A DNA stretch of 64,000 nt from Chaetorhynchus papuensis (Eukaryota; Chordata; Aves; Passeriformes; Rhipiduridae). Both the position numbers and the translations under genes were made by a program. The notes below the pieces were generated by a model. That model had not been told where the DNA came from. It searched no databases and saw nothing but the letters and a program-made list of their open reading frames with translations. The DNA lies in NCBI GenBank assembly GCA_013396525.1, contig VWYX01000405.1:361083-425082 (forward strand), in the 5' to 3' direction. Of this stretch, positions 24,987 to 37,080 are shown piece after piece. Each line of letters opens with the position of its first letter. Positions within the stretch are counted from its first letter, which is position 1.

Positions 24987-25200
24987 CATAGAACCACAGA
25001 ATCACAGAATGGTTTAGGTTGGAAGGGACCTTAAAGATCCTCCGGTTCCAACTCACGTGCCACATACAGGGTCATCTTTCACTAGGCCAGGTTGATCAGA
25101 CCTCTATCCAGCATGGCCTTGAACACTTTCAGGGATGGGGCATCCACAGCTTCTCTGGGCAACCCGTTCCAGTGCCTCACCACCCTCGCAGAATGGAGAA
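24987..25200 (-). mobile_element. CR1 LINE 3' end, antisense, with octamer tail
   Basis: On the plus strand the element starts with octamers of the type CACAGAAT (24994-25009), the complement of the ATTCTRTG tail that ends avian CR1 copies. It continues with 'ggtttaggttggaagggacc' (25011-25030), then 'gaacactttcagggatgggg' and 'cttctctgggcaacccgttc', 'cagtgcctcaccaccctcgc'. All are characteristic of the CR1 3' region. The retrotransposon therefore reads leftwards. It is 5' truncated near 25200. The good match to the family pattern suggests a relatively young copy compared with those at 4.3 and 21.8 kb. An 80-codon frame crosses it but is incidental. Confidence 0.95.
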
Positions 25201-27489
25201 TTATAGTTCTGTTACCTCCCCGGAAAATTCACGCTTCTTGAAATTTATAAACCTAGTCTAGATGTCTGCATGCCTTTTATGCTGAATTTTCACTGAAGTA
25301 ACATGTTTCAATCCTTTCATAGCTTGGCTTATTTTCCCATAATGGATGGAGTATGTCCCCTAGCTTCCAGAGTCCTGTCTGTTACCACTGGGCATAATAG
25401 CAAGTAGTTTGGGGTGGTTTACTAAATCATTTTACCCAAAAAAAGCTCATCTCTCTCTCCACCTCTCCCTCTGCTGGGGAAGGACTGTTGCTTTGAATTT
25501 TATTCTATCTGGCCCTGTGGACTGAATATCCCAACCATGTGTGTGCCTCCTTGAAGCCAGTGTTTGGTTCAGACGCCAAAGACGGTGAGAAGGCATTTGG
25601 CCAACCAGAGTTTAGCTCTCTCTGAAAGAAGTCTACCTTAAAACTGAACTGGTACACCAAAACTGCTCTGCAGTTCAAAACAACAGAGGAAAAAAAACCA
25701 GAGAAACCCAGATTGGTTTTTTTAGGACGGAACAACAGATACAAACCAAAATATTAATGCAGATGTACCCACTAGATAATCACTGTAATGTTTTTTCTTC
25801 ATCGACACAGGGGAAAAAAAAAAAAGAGTAACAAGACTGACAGCAGTAATTGTAAGCCACTTCTAAGATGATGGTCCTGTGTGGTAGCATTAAAAATTCC
25901 ATGCTACTTCTGAGCAACTATTCAGTCTGACTTGATTAATCAGGACACCTTATCAAGAGAAAAAATAAATTTTTATGTATTCAATATAGTATGCCATGTT
26001 CCTTTTTTTGGCCATTCGTCATAGTACTGTCAATATAACACATGGCTTAGAAATGTAGACCTCTGTCAGCTGTGACCATTGATGCTGCTGTCAGGAAAGT
26101 ACAAAAGCATCACAAGAAGACTTTAAAAATAAAACTCATTTTGTGGTGAACACCAGTGGAAAACACTAATTACCACATAGTTCTGCAAGACTGAATTGTA
26201 AACACAAAATACACTTTTGACAGGTTATTCTCATTCTTTTTTTTTTTTTTTTATAAAGGCATTTAATGATATACAAATGTAGCAATACACCGCTAGATTT
26301 TGTTGAGAAAGAAAGTAGATTACCACAGGCTTAATGTCGTGTCCTGAATCAGATCAGGTCCTTGTCCCATAATCTCATACATTACACACAGTGAGCCCAA
26401 ATCCCCTCTCCTGACCTAAACTTATGACGTGGTCAAACCCTCACAAAGCACAGCAAGTCCCTAAATTGAGTGTGAGGAGAGCCCCCTCTTCTGACTAAGG
26501 CCATCACAAGCCAAATGTTGACACTGGTCTTGAACTGTTCAAAATTACTCTGCTCTTAACCTTTTAAAAAACACCCCACTGAGGGAAAAAAATACTTTTT
26601 TAATGATCATCAATGCTGTTTCTAAAAAACATATGTATATAGTCAGGTACATAGCATGAACTTTCCCATTCTAAATCTTTCTCAGACATGTTTTTCTACT
26701 AATCTCAACAGGGGTGAGGAGGTGATTTTTGGCTGTGGTGTGGGATATTTTGCTTTTCTGTTTTGATTTTTTTGTGTTTGTTTTCTTTGTAAAATTAGAT
26801 TAGTGTAACTATAGCAGGATATGATCTTGTGAAGATATCAGAAAAATAAAGAATGGATAGGGTTTAGGTAGAGTGCAATCAAACAAATTAGATGACAGCA
26901 ATTAACAGGACAAAACAGATCTGTAGAAGTTTCAACTAGATTCAGAAAAAAGCCTCTGATACACCACCTGGAATTTTTAAATACCGTTGGTACTACTTGC
27001 ACACTTAATACTTTCAAAATCTCAATACTGTCAGCTTGAAGATATACAGTAAGGCAGATACATTGCTAAACTCTGCCATTCTAAACAGAATTACCCCTGT
27101 ATAAAAGCAGAATTAACTGGTGAGAGAGATCATTAGTGTCAGAAAAATATTTTCTTTCCATTGCTATAAATTGCGAAGGACATTAATTTGATTTTTAATT
27201 TAATTTACTACAAGTTGTGGACATACTATTGCCATAAACCTGCTTTAGTAAATGGCCAAGAAACCAAATAAAGTTTTTGCAGCTAAGATAAAATATTAGC
27301 TTATATGAACATCAACTGGAATTTTAGCACCTCCCTCCTCGTAAGAAGTTTAACACAGATGGCAAAGGGAATATGTTTAAGGCTTTTATGGAAGTGATGA
27401 TGAGTTCAGTCATACAACAGACTGAAATAGGATCTTGTCTGCAGCAGGATTTTTTTCCCCCCAGTGTTCATAACTGAAATAATATATTT
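25201..27489. other. intergenic DNA, no gene seen
   Basis: AT-rich with homopolymer runs (T16 at 26237-26252). No gene, transposon or RNA was recognised. Confidence 0.65.
26237..26252. repeat. poly-T tract (16)
   Basis: This is an uninterrupted T run with no recognisable retroposon body next to it. Confidence 0.93.
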
Positions 27490-27960
27490 GGGCTATATGG
27501 GAAAATAATTAAGAATGGCTACTTTCCGCCCAGCACATTAAATTGCTAATTTTTTTGACAGCCAGAGCTGAATTACTGGTGTACACTGAGACGTGAGCCG
27601 TATGGGAAGGGAAATGCAATTGCCAAATAAAGGATTAAAATGAAAGTGTGGGGGGGAATCTCTGTCAGGGAAAAAAATTTGCATGAAGGAAGACCAAATG
27701 GCAATATGTTGTTATAGCTTTCGAACGTGCAATTTGCAGATTGATTTCCCTGCTCTCTTTGCATAGTAGATGTAAAGATTATGCTGAAATCTAGGAAAAT
27801 TTGATTGTACATGTGCCAACGTGAATTGAGAACTTGAGTCAAATGCCTGCCCCTGTTCTAACAAATTCATAATGAGAAAATAGCTCTGCAAGGCATTTCT
27901 TTGTAAACACATCCAACAAATTTTGCAGCGATGCATTTTAAGAGTGTAGGCATGCAAGAT
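27490..27960. other. candidate conserved non-coding block
   Basis: This half-kilobase is repeat-free and retains scattered CpG (27528, 27589, 27599, 27723, 27821, 27929). It contains AATTTGCAT-type words and TAAT cores, including an exact POU octamer ATTTGCAT at 27677-27684. The overall look is that of a vertebrate enhancer-like element. Overlapping minus-strand frames (27573-27957) have no recognisable domain. No alignment was possible. Confidence 0.28.
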
Positions 27961-29780
27961 GAATCTCTCTCACTAATTTAGCTCATTCTTGCAACAGGAC
28001 TGAATTTGTGCTGCTTTAGCCTTCTATGATAAGCATGAATGTCACACATCTTATATTTCTCTAATTTCTGTGCTCTCAGTGCTGTTTGGTTGGGGCTTTT
28101 TAATTACTTGGTTTTCCTATTTCTGGCTCATGTTTGGCAAGTCTGTGGCTGTTCCCACAGCAGAAGATAGGAATTCTGAAACCCCTTCTCTATCCCTTAA
28201 GAAGAAATATTTCTCAAATGCCACACATAGTCTGCTTGACTGATAGATGTACCACCTCTGGAGCAAAACTTGCCACTCCTATTCCTCAGTCACCTGTGTT
28301 TATTTTGGAGAAGCTGGCTTTCTCCCTTCAGATACTTGTCAACATTTCCGGAAGATGTTTTAACTGGCACCCCATCAGCTGACATATCTAAGGCAGGAAG
28401 GCTGACTAGCTGTGAAAGATGTGACTCCCAACCCCAGCAAGACTCAAAGCCCTGGAAATTGAAACAAACCCCTTAAGAGCATATGTTACCCTACTTACAA
28501 TGAAGTTTTTGTGACATCCTTTTAATTGCAACCATATGACATTTGCTTGTAAGCCAGAGGCACTGAATATGAGTGAAAAGTCTCATGTGAAGCACTAAGC
28601 TTTGAATTTTCAAAGGTGATTTCTAAACAGATGAGCAGCTTCACTTACAGCACAAAAATAAACAAAACCCCAAAAGTTTTTCTTTCCAACAGTGCAGTTC
28701 TTATACAAATAATTCCTGGCAAAAACTTATAAATACTGACCAGGTTTTTAAAAATATACTGTTAACAGAGTCCCTGTTTTGTGGATAGTTTGGATTGGTG
28801 GGAGCAGAGTTAATCATACAGGATTTGGACAGAAGGAGGCAATGTGATGGATTATTTTTAGTGAGTGCAAAGCATATGGCATTCCAAAAAGCCTAGACTC
28901 AACTGTTAGCCTTAGCTGTACATGTGTTACAAGTGAAGTTAGCTCATGTTTCCTCCAGAATAAAAGATAATTTATTAACGTCTAGACCCTCAAACCTTCT
29001 TTCCTGCTTTCCTTTTCTTGAAAACATCCCACATAAGTTTCAACTTTTTCACCATTTCCATTCTTTTCTCCACCTATTTCTACATCCAAACATATTTTAA
29101 GGGATGTAGATACCAGTTACCTGACTTATTTATTTTGTAATAAGGTATGAAGTGCCAGAGTGGTTGCTATTAGCAGGTCTTGCTTACACTGTGTGAGGTA
29201 GAAATAAAGGACAGCTCTACGTGACAGAGTTATGAGAATTCAGAGAGTGAGAAAACATGCTGAGATACATAATTTCAGCAAAGTGTGATTAATTAAAAAA
29301 AACCCAAAACCTGCAAACTCATACAGTCTTCGTTTTAAAAGAACACAAAAAACATCAAAGTATCGAATGGGAAACATCTGAGAAAATAATAAAGAAAATA
29401 CAAAGAATGAAATAAAATCAAAAATTGTATGTGCTAGATTAATCTCACTAGAGATATCCAAGTTTAGCCCTGGATGAAATTTGGTCCCAGAGTCAGGAAA
29501 GCACTTAAGCATGTGTTTAAACCTATCACCATTTAGAAAAGCACTTTAGTACATGTTTATTTTCAAGCATGAGCTTTAGGAGCCATCGACCTCTGTGAAA
29601 CTTAAACACAAACTTAATAATGTGATCATGTAATTAAAGCTCTATATTGAATAAAGATGTTTCTGTTTAAGGGACCTTTGCCATGTACCTTCAAGTGGTT
29701 AAATTGAGAGAATTCTAGAAATTAGAGTGTAGCATTGAAATGGTATTGGAACACTAATGCTTAAAAATCAGGCATGGAAA

Positions 29781-29810
29781 ACAGCAGCTACTTGGACAGC
29801 AGCTACTTAG
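29781..29810. repeat. 15-base tandem duplication
   Basis: ACAGCAGCTACTTGG is followed directly by ACAGCAGCTACTTAG, 14 of 15 bases identical. This is probably slippage or a recent small duplication. Confidence 0.92.
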
Positions 29811-30556
29811 GCAGAAATTATGGCATATTCAGGTGTGCAAATTTTGCTTTAAATAACTATATTTCTCAAATAGTTATGGTTAGGAATAAGCTTCCCCTAT
29901 TTTTGTGTGCAAGTCCCACAGGTTCCTAAGTAAATATTTTCTGTTTCCCGATTCCATGTGATTTGGTCCATCAGTTAGCACAGGCAGAAAAAAAATATTC
30001 TTCCACTTCTGTTGCCATGTTGAGGACCCTGCCTACACTATGGCTTCCTAATGGCTCTCAGGAAAGAACAAACCTGACAAATCTATTATCTATGTACTTG
30101 AAAAAACATGCTGAAGTTTTTCAGCTTCCCATCTCTCAACCAAAAAGGGTTCCAGCTGGAAAAAACACAAAGGTTGTGAAGATTGTGAAAAGAATGTCCA
30201 GTGGCTTTCAAAACAGCAAAGTTAGCAAGACATGACTGGCCAGCCATGATCAGCATTTTATCATAATGGAGTTTTGTACGAGACTTTCAGAAAGCTAATG
30301 GATTTATTCTCTGCCTAGCAAAAAGAAATGAATTGTCAGAACACAAATTATTTGCCAAAAGTGTCACTGGAAATCTATGTGAAGAAGGAAAATGGATATA
30401 CACTGATAAAATCCCAGGCTAACTGCAAAGACTGAACCATTTTTCTTAGGGGAAAAATGGATTTGTAGAAATAAGAAAGAGATAAAAATAATATTTTTAG
30501 AGAAAAATAGACAAAAGTTTTTCACTATATGACTAAATTAAATTAAATCAGTAAGA

Positions 30557-30573
30557 TTGTATACAGTATACAA
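30557..30573. repeat. palindrome, 8-base arms around one base
   Basis: TTGTATAC (30557-30564), a single A, then GTATACAA (30566-30573): exact complementary arms. Confidence 0.92.
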
Positions 30574-32565
30574 ATGCAAATACCAGAAACCAAAATCAAA
30601 GACAAAAAAAATACTTAATAAAAACATGCAAAGAACAAGAGGCATTAATTGTAATGGTAAAAGTAAAAAAAAAAAAGAAATTAAAAAAAACCACCTTGGT
30701 TAAAAGTTAGATTTTACAAAGTAATGGCTTTGATGAGTGAACTGACAAATTCGGAAGATAAATTCTGTTCACAGTTTCTAGAAAGCAGTTTTGAAATATT
30801 TGGAAGATTAGGCTGAATGTCAGAAAACATATTTACAACCCCAAATCAAAACTAAAAATAAATGCAGGAAATGAATGTTTGGAAAGAATATTGTAAGCAG
30901 CATTAAACTGTCAGACTTGAACTTTCTGGTCACAAGCTGCTCTGTGCAGATTAATATGAGAGGGTCTGACTAACAGCAGAGTACAGTAATTCAGAATTTT
31001 AGATATCAATGAGATTCATCTCACCTACCCTCACGTGTGTAAGAGTGACATCAGGGAGTGGATAATCACTATGGAACAACCTCCAAAGGGCAGTTCCTTC
31101 CTTTCCAAAATGATTTTCAAAGACAGGCAGCTAAACTAGAACTAGGGCTTACCAAGGAACACAGCACAGTGTTGTAGGAAGGCAGACTAAAACATCCCAG
31201 CAAAACCTGGGCTGTCTAGAAATGCTTTTAAGTATCAAAATAGCTTGGAAATCTAATTTACTTGCAATCATAGATATTGTTACTGAAGAAATTTATATCA
31301 TTCCACCATCCAGAATCTGGTGACTGTACTCATAACACCAGCACTTGAGTCAAGAGACACACACAAGAGCAAGTATGGTCATAGGTGAGAACATCTTTAG
31401 GAGTTCTGCATACCTTAAATCTGAATCACTCCCTGGAGGTATTTTCTTCCCTTAAAAAACAGCGTGCTAGCAGTTAATAAACTTCCAGTGAGGCACCTGA
31501 CAAGGTATCAAGTAATAGGATGAATCTAAGCCTAATTATATAGACAATCCTATCTGTAGACAACCTCTAATCCACTAAGAAGCTTTCCTGGAAATAGGCT
31601 AACCACAAACTTAATTTTTCCTTCTCTAAAACTGTTAGTTCTTCAGCACCTCATTCCCTGATTAAATGAGAATGTACTTTCCCCGTACTGTCTTGAAAGA
31701 ATCACTAGTTCAAATCTTACCTTCTATATATATGTTTTGTAATGAATTTTCATTAGGATCTGTAAAAGTCTTATAGTGCCCTTCAAAATTGATTGGTTCA
31801 GTGTTCTTTTTTTGTTTTCTTTCCTTGCTACATCATTCAAACTCTAAATCTTATAGCTACAATTTTTTTGTCACCTCGGGCCTTATCTGCAAATCAAGTT
31901 AAACCTGAAATAATCTACAGTGAAAATCAGAAATAGAACTTTACTGAATTAGGGAAGAACACTGAACTAGATCATCTGGTTCACAGCCATTTGCTAGGAT
32001 TCTGTGGAGGAATTATGAGCAAAGGCTTCAGATTAGACATTTTCCTTTTTTAACAGAAGAATTTTGTTAAAGCAGAAACAGGGTGAAATCAGCTAAAACA
32101 GAAGAGTTCATCTGGAGCATTTAATGAAAAATAGATCTTCCCAACTTCAAATACAGAAAAATCCTTATTATGAAATATGTGAGATGAACATCAAAGTTTA
32201 AAGAAAGTATTGTGATATTTCCAGTTTGCTCAAAGGCATCATTTGGAACTAGTGCAATTTATTGTCAGCATTCCCCATTACCTCTCTTGTGGTTTACTAC
32301 TATTCACATTATCTTTTCCTTGCAGTGAAAGTATCATCAACATCCATTTGTTGTCTTTCATAGGAAACAAAATTTTCATAATGAAAAGCAAGTTTTTCAG
32401 GCTTTTTAAAATTCTTCCTGCATTCAATAGAAACACAGCCTAAAGCATCACATAGATTAAAGTAGTCTGAATTAGTTTAGTTTTGAATTCAGTTAATTGT
32501 TAGCTTTCAGCCTAATAAACTGTTTAAACAACAAGCTCTTAGATATCAAACAAGGTAATCTCTCC

Positions 32566-32585
32566 CTGCAACATATTACTGGCAA
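32566..32585 (+). repeat. 20-base direct repeat, copy 1
   Basis: CTGCAACATATTACTGGCAA is identical to 33467-33486. Flanking bases do not match, so either a short duplication or two remnants of one old repeat family is possible. Confidence 0.92.
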
Positions 32586-33430
32586 ATTCTGGTCAGTAAA
32601 ACACTGAAATATACTATCTGCTAAGCTTCCTAGTAGAAAGTCACAGCTACTGACACTCATGTGCTCAAACACAAAAGTAAATGAAGTAGAAACCCAAACT
32701 GAGAAGTTTATAGACAAACTGAACCATGGCTTGGAGAAGGAACCCATTTTAAATTAGTAATATCCAGTAATGGACAGAGAACCACAACATTTTGTCTATC
32801 ATCAAATACTTTCACTTCTAAATAGTCCTAGGGAGGTACCAAACATTCACTCATTTTACTGCATTCCAAAGTTAGCACTGATATTAATCCACCTAAAATA
32901 CCATAATGCATTCATCATCACATATATTCCTAGCTGTACTGCTTTCTAATCTGCATCTCCTAATTATTTTCACCCTTTTGCTCTCTTTCCCATTTCTCCT
33001 CACAAAATCTCCTCTGGCAATGAATAGCATTTTACATAGAACACTAAAAATATGTGACCTAATGAAGAAGCTGTTCCCCAGTAGTTAATTTGCTCTAGCA
33101 CTGGAATTTCACTTCAAGGTAGAGACTTTTGCCTGATGCTTAAAACACAATTCAAAAAGCATGTAAAGGAAATTTCATTTTCCCCTTCTGAAGAATGTAA
33201 CAGAAGCTGCACAAAGCATTTACAACACATCAGCATTTAGCTAGAAATCATTCATACCTTTAAGTACAGCAGGTATTTTTTACAAAATCTGTATGCACTG
33301 ATTTCCACTGCTTAGGGTCTTGGATATTTGTAAAATTACTTCTCAAAACTTGCTTATTCATTAGAACTTAAAATTCAATATTAAAACCTGTCTGAAGCTC
33401 ACCAGAACTTTCTGCAGAACTTTGCAAAGG

Positions 33431-33457
33431 AAAAAGAGGTAAACAAAACAAAACAAA
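33431..33457. repeat. A-rich (AAAAC)n low-complexity patch
   Basis: There are a few AAAAC units in an A-rich context. Confidence 0.8.
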
Positions 33458-33466
33458 AATATCTAT

Positions 33467-33486
33467 CTGCAACATATTACTGGCAA
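33467..33486 (+). repeat. 20-base direct repeat, copy 2
   Basis: This is the second copy of the word at 32566-32585, same strand, about 0.9 kb downstream. It follows an A/C-rich (AAAAC)n patch. Confidence 0.92.
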
Positions 33487-35648
33487 GCTCATACAATATA
33501 CAACTACCTGCAAAAATAGATAAATTATAACATATAGTGTTATATAATATCAGTGAGAGTGATCACTTGGGGAAAAAATTGTAGAGCCTTCAGAGGTCTG
33601 AGAAGCAGGGGCTGCTTGGTACTGATAATGAGATATAATGAGATGACACAGAAAACCCCAAATAAATCACATTTCAGAACAAGATTTAGAAACCAGTCTA
33701 TGAAAACTGTACTGAGAGCTCTCCTAAGGCCAATGCATGGAATTAGGAGATTATTAGGGATCTATTAATAAGTCTTTCTAAAGAACTGGCTATTTCTGTC
33801 AAAACCTAGGGGAAAAAAAATATCAGGAAAATAGTCTGCATCAATCTAATATTACATCCCTCAAGTTTCACATACGACTAATTTATGGCAAACTTATAGC
33901 AAAATATACAGTAATTGGCAGCCAAAAAATCTTACAGTTTTTTAAAAAAATTAAATTGTATGAAACTCCCTCTTTCTCCAGACACTTGCAAGTGCTTCAG
34001 AAGTTGTTTCAAAGCAATATTAATAGTTCTATAAGTAATTGCTGCTGGAGGGAGACTGAAAATGGACCTTCCTGGGAACAAAACTGTAAATGATATTACA
34101 TTCTTTTTCTCTGTATAAGCAAAAGTGGTTAGATATTAAAAATATACTTCCCAAGAAAGCTGAATTACACCGAAATAGAAATACTCATTCAAAATGTGTT
34201 TCTGGGCTACATTTTTAACTCCTCTTTATGGGAATGATTATGGAAATCCTTTTGCTGGAAAGCCCGAAGGAGAAAGTAGAGTGCAAAACTATGTGTTTAA
34301 ATGAAAATGGACTTAAACATGAGATATTGCAGTTGTTGTAATTCAACACTTTGGCAACATAATAATATTATATAAAGGTTTTTCAGATACTCTAGTAAAG
34401 GAATGACTTGTCTCTGATTCATATAACATCCGGTAGCTCATAGAGTTGAGATGTAAGTATACTGTGCCCCTTTCCTCCCTTATTTCTGGCACCAAGAAGC
34501 AATATAATTACACCCAGCTTTAAGATCTGATCAGTGTGCAACCTCTGTATTTATGTAATAACTTTGCTACAACTCAAGTATCCATGTCCTGCTGCAATTA
34601 ATCTAAATACATTCAAATAAATAAGATAGCAAAAGAAAACAGAACTTGCACACTAAAAATGAGGTACATTCCCTGGCATTTACCCCCTTTACAGTGTGAG
34701 ATTAAAACATAACCTCGTGCTGTGTATTACACTTTACTGCCATCGTTTACCACATGGTTCTACAACCATCATATACAACATCAAAGTTTCACTCGTGCTG
34801 GTTTCCTGCACTCCATTAAGGATTTAAATTTATGTAGTGATGACTGGTTCAAATCCTTGACATGTGAAATACCTTGGTAGTGATATCTCTAGAACAAAAT
34901 GGTGCACAAAGCTCAAGATGGAACATACAGCGGTGAGGAAACCGGTAGCCAAAAGATCTCCAAAAGAAGAAGCAAAGCATATTATAAACAAAATAGAGGA
35001 ATAAACTGTCTTACTGGGACATTTTTGATACAGGAAAGACAGGAGAACAAGCCTCCAAGACTATGCCTTGCCCATCCTGGGACTGCTCTCTGGCACTGAG
35101 ACCAGCCACATGCAAAGCTTGTGCTGCTGCTATGAACTCCTTCGCTCTCCAAAACAGCGAGGGCAGGATGAGGCACATCTGAACTGCCTACTGGGGATGG
35201 TCTCTGGTCAGTTCTGACTGCTGGACTGTGCCCAGGAGCTGCTTGGAAGAGTCATATTTGGTCTGGGCCAAAACCACATGAGGGACAAATCTAACAATTT
35301 AATAATGTAGCCAATTTGGTTCCAGTGGCTGGAAACATTCCTTGGAGCTGTTTTATTCAGGATAAATATAGCCTATGTTGTCACTAGAGATTTGCTATTG
35401 ATAGTCAAGTTACGTGGAAGGTATTTCAATGACATGTTTATAAATGACAGTATAAAGCCTTAATATAAAAGGCAGAAGCATTGAGAAGATTTCATTTCTT
35501 ATGGAGCAATAGCTCCAGAGAATTCAATCAGGAAAAGATACTTTAAGCCTCTACTGATATAAAATGCAAAAACAAGATCTTTCAAGGTTTGTTAAATTAC
35601 ACAGTGAAAAAAATAGCATTTTTAGATAGTATATTAACATATTTTTAT

Positions 35649-35675
35649 ATTGATTATATAATTGAAATAATCAAT
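35649..35675. repeat. AT-rich hairpin, 9-base arms
   Basis: ATTGATTAT (35649-35657) pairs with ATAATCAAT (35667-35675) across a nine-base loop. Confidence 0.88.
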
Positions 35676-36114
35676 TTTAATTTAGAAATATGCCTTTAAA
35701 TCAACCGTTTTTGAATTCAAGATACCCTAAGCTATTTTTAGAAACAACAACAACAACAAAACCCCTCTAGTTTCAGAAGAAATCACTCCAAGGTATAAAG
35801 AGACACATTGACAACAATATTACCAAACATAGCAAATATACAAACATGTCCGTGTTTACAGGCTCGTCTATAGCCTTGTCAGTCATGTCCAAAGTAAAAT
35901 ATACTAAGTAGAAATTTTATCAAATTTATTTTAAAAAAACCTCTTAGATTTCTATTTATGAGAGGAATTGTGCACCAAATAAAAAGCATTACTAACGTTT
36001 AGACTATGAAACACTTTTTTATTTATAAGGAAACACCCAAGTCGATGAAAAAATCAAGAACAAAAATCTAATAAAAATAAAACACTCAACATTTTAAAAT
36101 ACCATCAGGAGTTA

Positions 36115-36136
36115 ATATAATAATTAATTATTATAT
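36115..36136. repeat. perfect 22-base AT-only palindrome
   Basis: The sequence is its own reverse complement across all 22 bases, centred on the AATT-TAATT junction (half-site ATATAATAATT). It contains only A and T. AT-rich palindromes can extrude as cruciforms and can be fragile sites, but this one is short. Confidence 0.92.
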
Positions 36137-36877
36137 AGATGATAAAGCCACAAAGCTAAAAAAGAAGAAAAGTAACTTTGTTACTTGTGGAATGGCATTA
36201 TAAACAGAATATTTAATTTTAAAAAATAATTTATTTGCATTCTTATCTCCAGACAAGTAGGTCCAAATCTGGAAATTCCCATTCCTCTCATTGACTTTCC
36301 CCAAAACAGAACAAAAAATCCCAAACAATCTAAACCTGCTTCCATATAAATATTTAATTCCTTTCCTTGAAAAACAGATTGTTTTGTGTATTTTACCAAA
36401 AAAAAGAAAAATTCTGCAAGCAAACTTGCTTTCTGTTTACAGAAGAATAGACACAAGTTGGCCAAGTTGTGCTCTTGTAACTGCGCTATAGGACATGCAG
36501 AAATTCTGTTTTGACCTCTTTTAACTTCCAGAAAATAAATGGGACAGCACATGTTCAATCAAAGTGATTATATTACCTGAGGCTTCCCCCTCAAATCTGC
36601 AGCTGCTAGCTGGAAAGCAGTGAAATGAGGTCATGAGGATGAACATAATGACTTCCAGAGCTAGAGAGGCACTCCTGGATGTTCCCCCAACTGACAACGT
36701 ATTTGAGCTGGCAAATATCTCCTTTTGATCGGATATTTTAATATTGTAGATAAAACTTGTTTTGTCTGTAGTAACCAGAGCTGCTCTGGACATTTAAGTC
36801 ATGGTAGGAAGCAGGTCCTGGGCACAGCACAGGTGCTGCCCAAAAGAATGGAGAAGCCAAAGAGTTTAAGCTACGAC
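36137..36877. other. intergenic DNA, no gene seen
   Basis: The 125-codon minus-strand frame (36181-36558) is rich in Phe and Leu because the complementary strand is A-rich. It has competing frames on both strands and no recognisable domain, so it is not called as a gene. Confidence 0.6.
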
Positions 36878-37080
36878 AGATTCTCCAGAGGTCTCTGGTC
36901 CCCCTGTGCTCAAAGCAACATCACTGTAAAGATTAGCAAAGATTGCTCAGGGCTTCTTCCACTCAGGAGAACCTCTAGGGATCGAGACTTCAGAGACCTC
37001 CAGGGACACTATTCCTGTGCTTGACTATCTTCAGAGTGAAAAAGTTTCTCCTATCTATACATAATCACTGCCAAATATGC
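36878..37080 (-). mobile_element. CR1 LINE fragment, antisense
   Basis: On the plus strand the blocks 'ctccagaggtctctggtccc', 'ctgtgctcaaagcaa', 'gattgctcagggcttcttcc', 'gagacttcagagacctccag' and 'cagagtgaaaaagtttctcc' occur in the order of the reverse complement of CR1. They cover the stretch just inside the 3' tail and the end of the reverse-transcriptase frame. The octamer tail itself is not visible on the left side, so the 3' end is eroded or deleted. The short plus-strand frame crossing it (36725-37024) is incidental. Confidence 0.8.

Larger units (their letters stand above)
27961..36114. other. intergenic DNA, no gene seen
   Basis: This is a long AT-rich stretch with only short frames. 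The 90-codon frame at 29963-30235 has no motif and no splice-site or polyadenylation context that I could support. Small structures noted are a 15-base tandem duplication at 29781-29810, a palindrome at 30557-30573, a 20-base word repeated at 32566 and 33467, an (AAAAC)n patch at about 33431-33457 and a 9-base hairpin at 35649-35675. The block at 34900-35260 is somewhat GC-richer but unassigned. Confidence 0.6.

Noticed and set aside
29963..30235. 90-codon frame with a lysine-rich C-terminal half
   Set aside because: It could be an exon of a basic protein, but there is no supporting splice-site pair, neighbouring exon or recognisable motif.
34843..34860. GGTTCAAATCC, a tRNA T-loop-like word
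   Set aside because: The flanking bases do not pair to form a T stem, and no acceptor, D or anticodon arm is found upstream.
36181..36558. 125-codon minus-strand frame
   Set aside because: Phe/Leu-rich because of A-rich template. Three other frames overlap it, and it has no domain.
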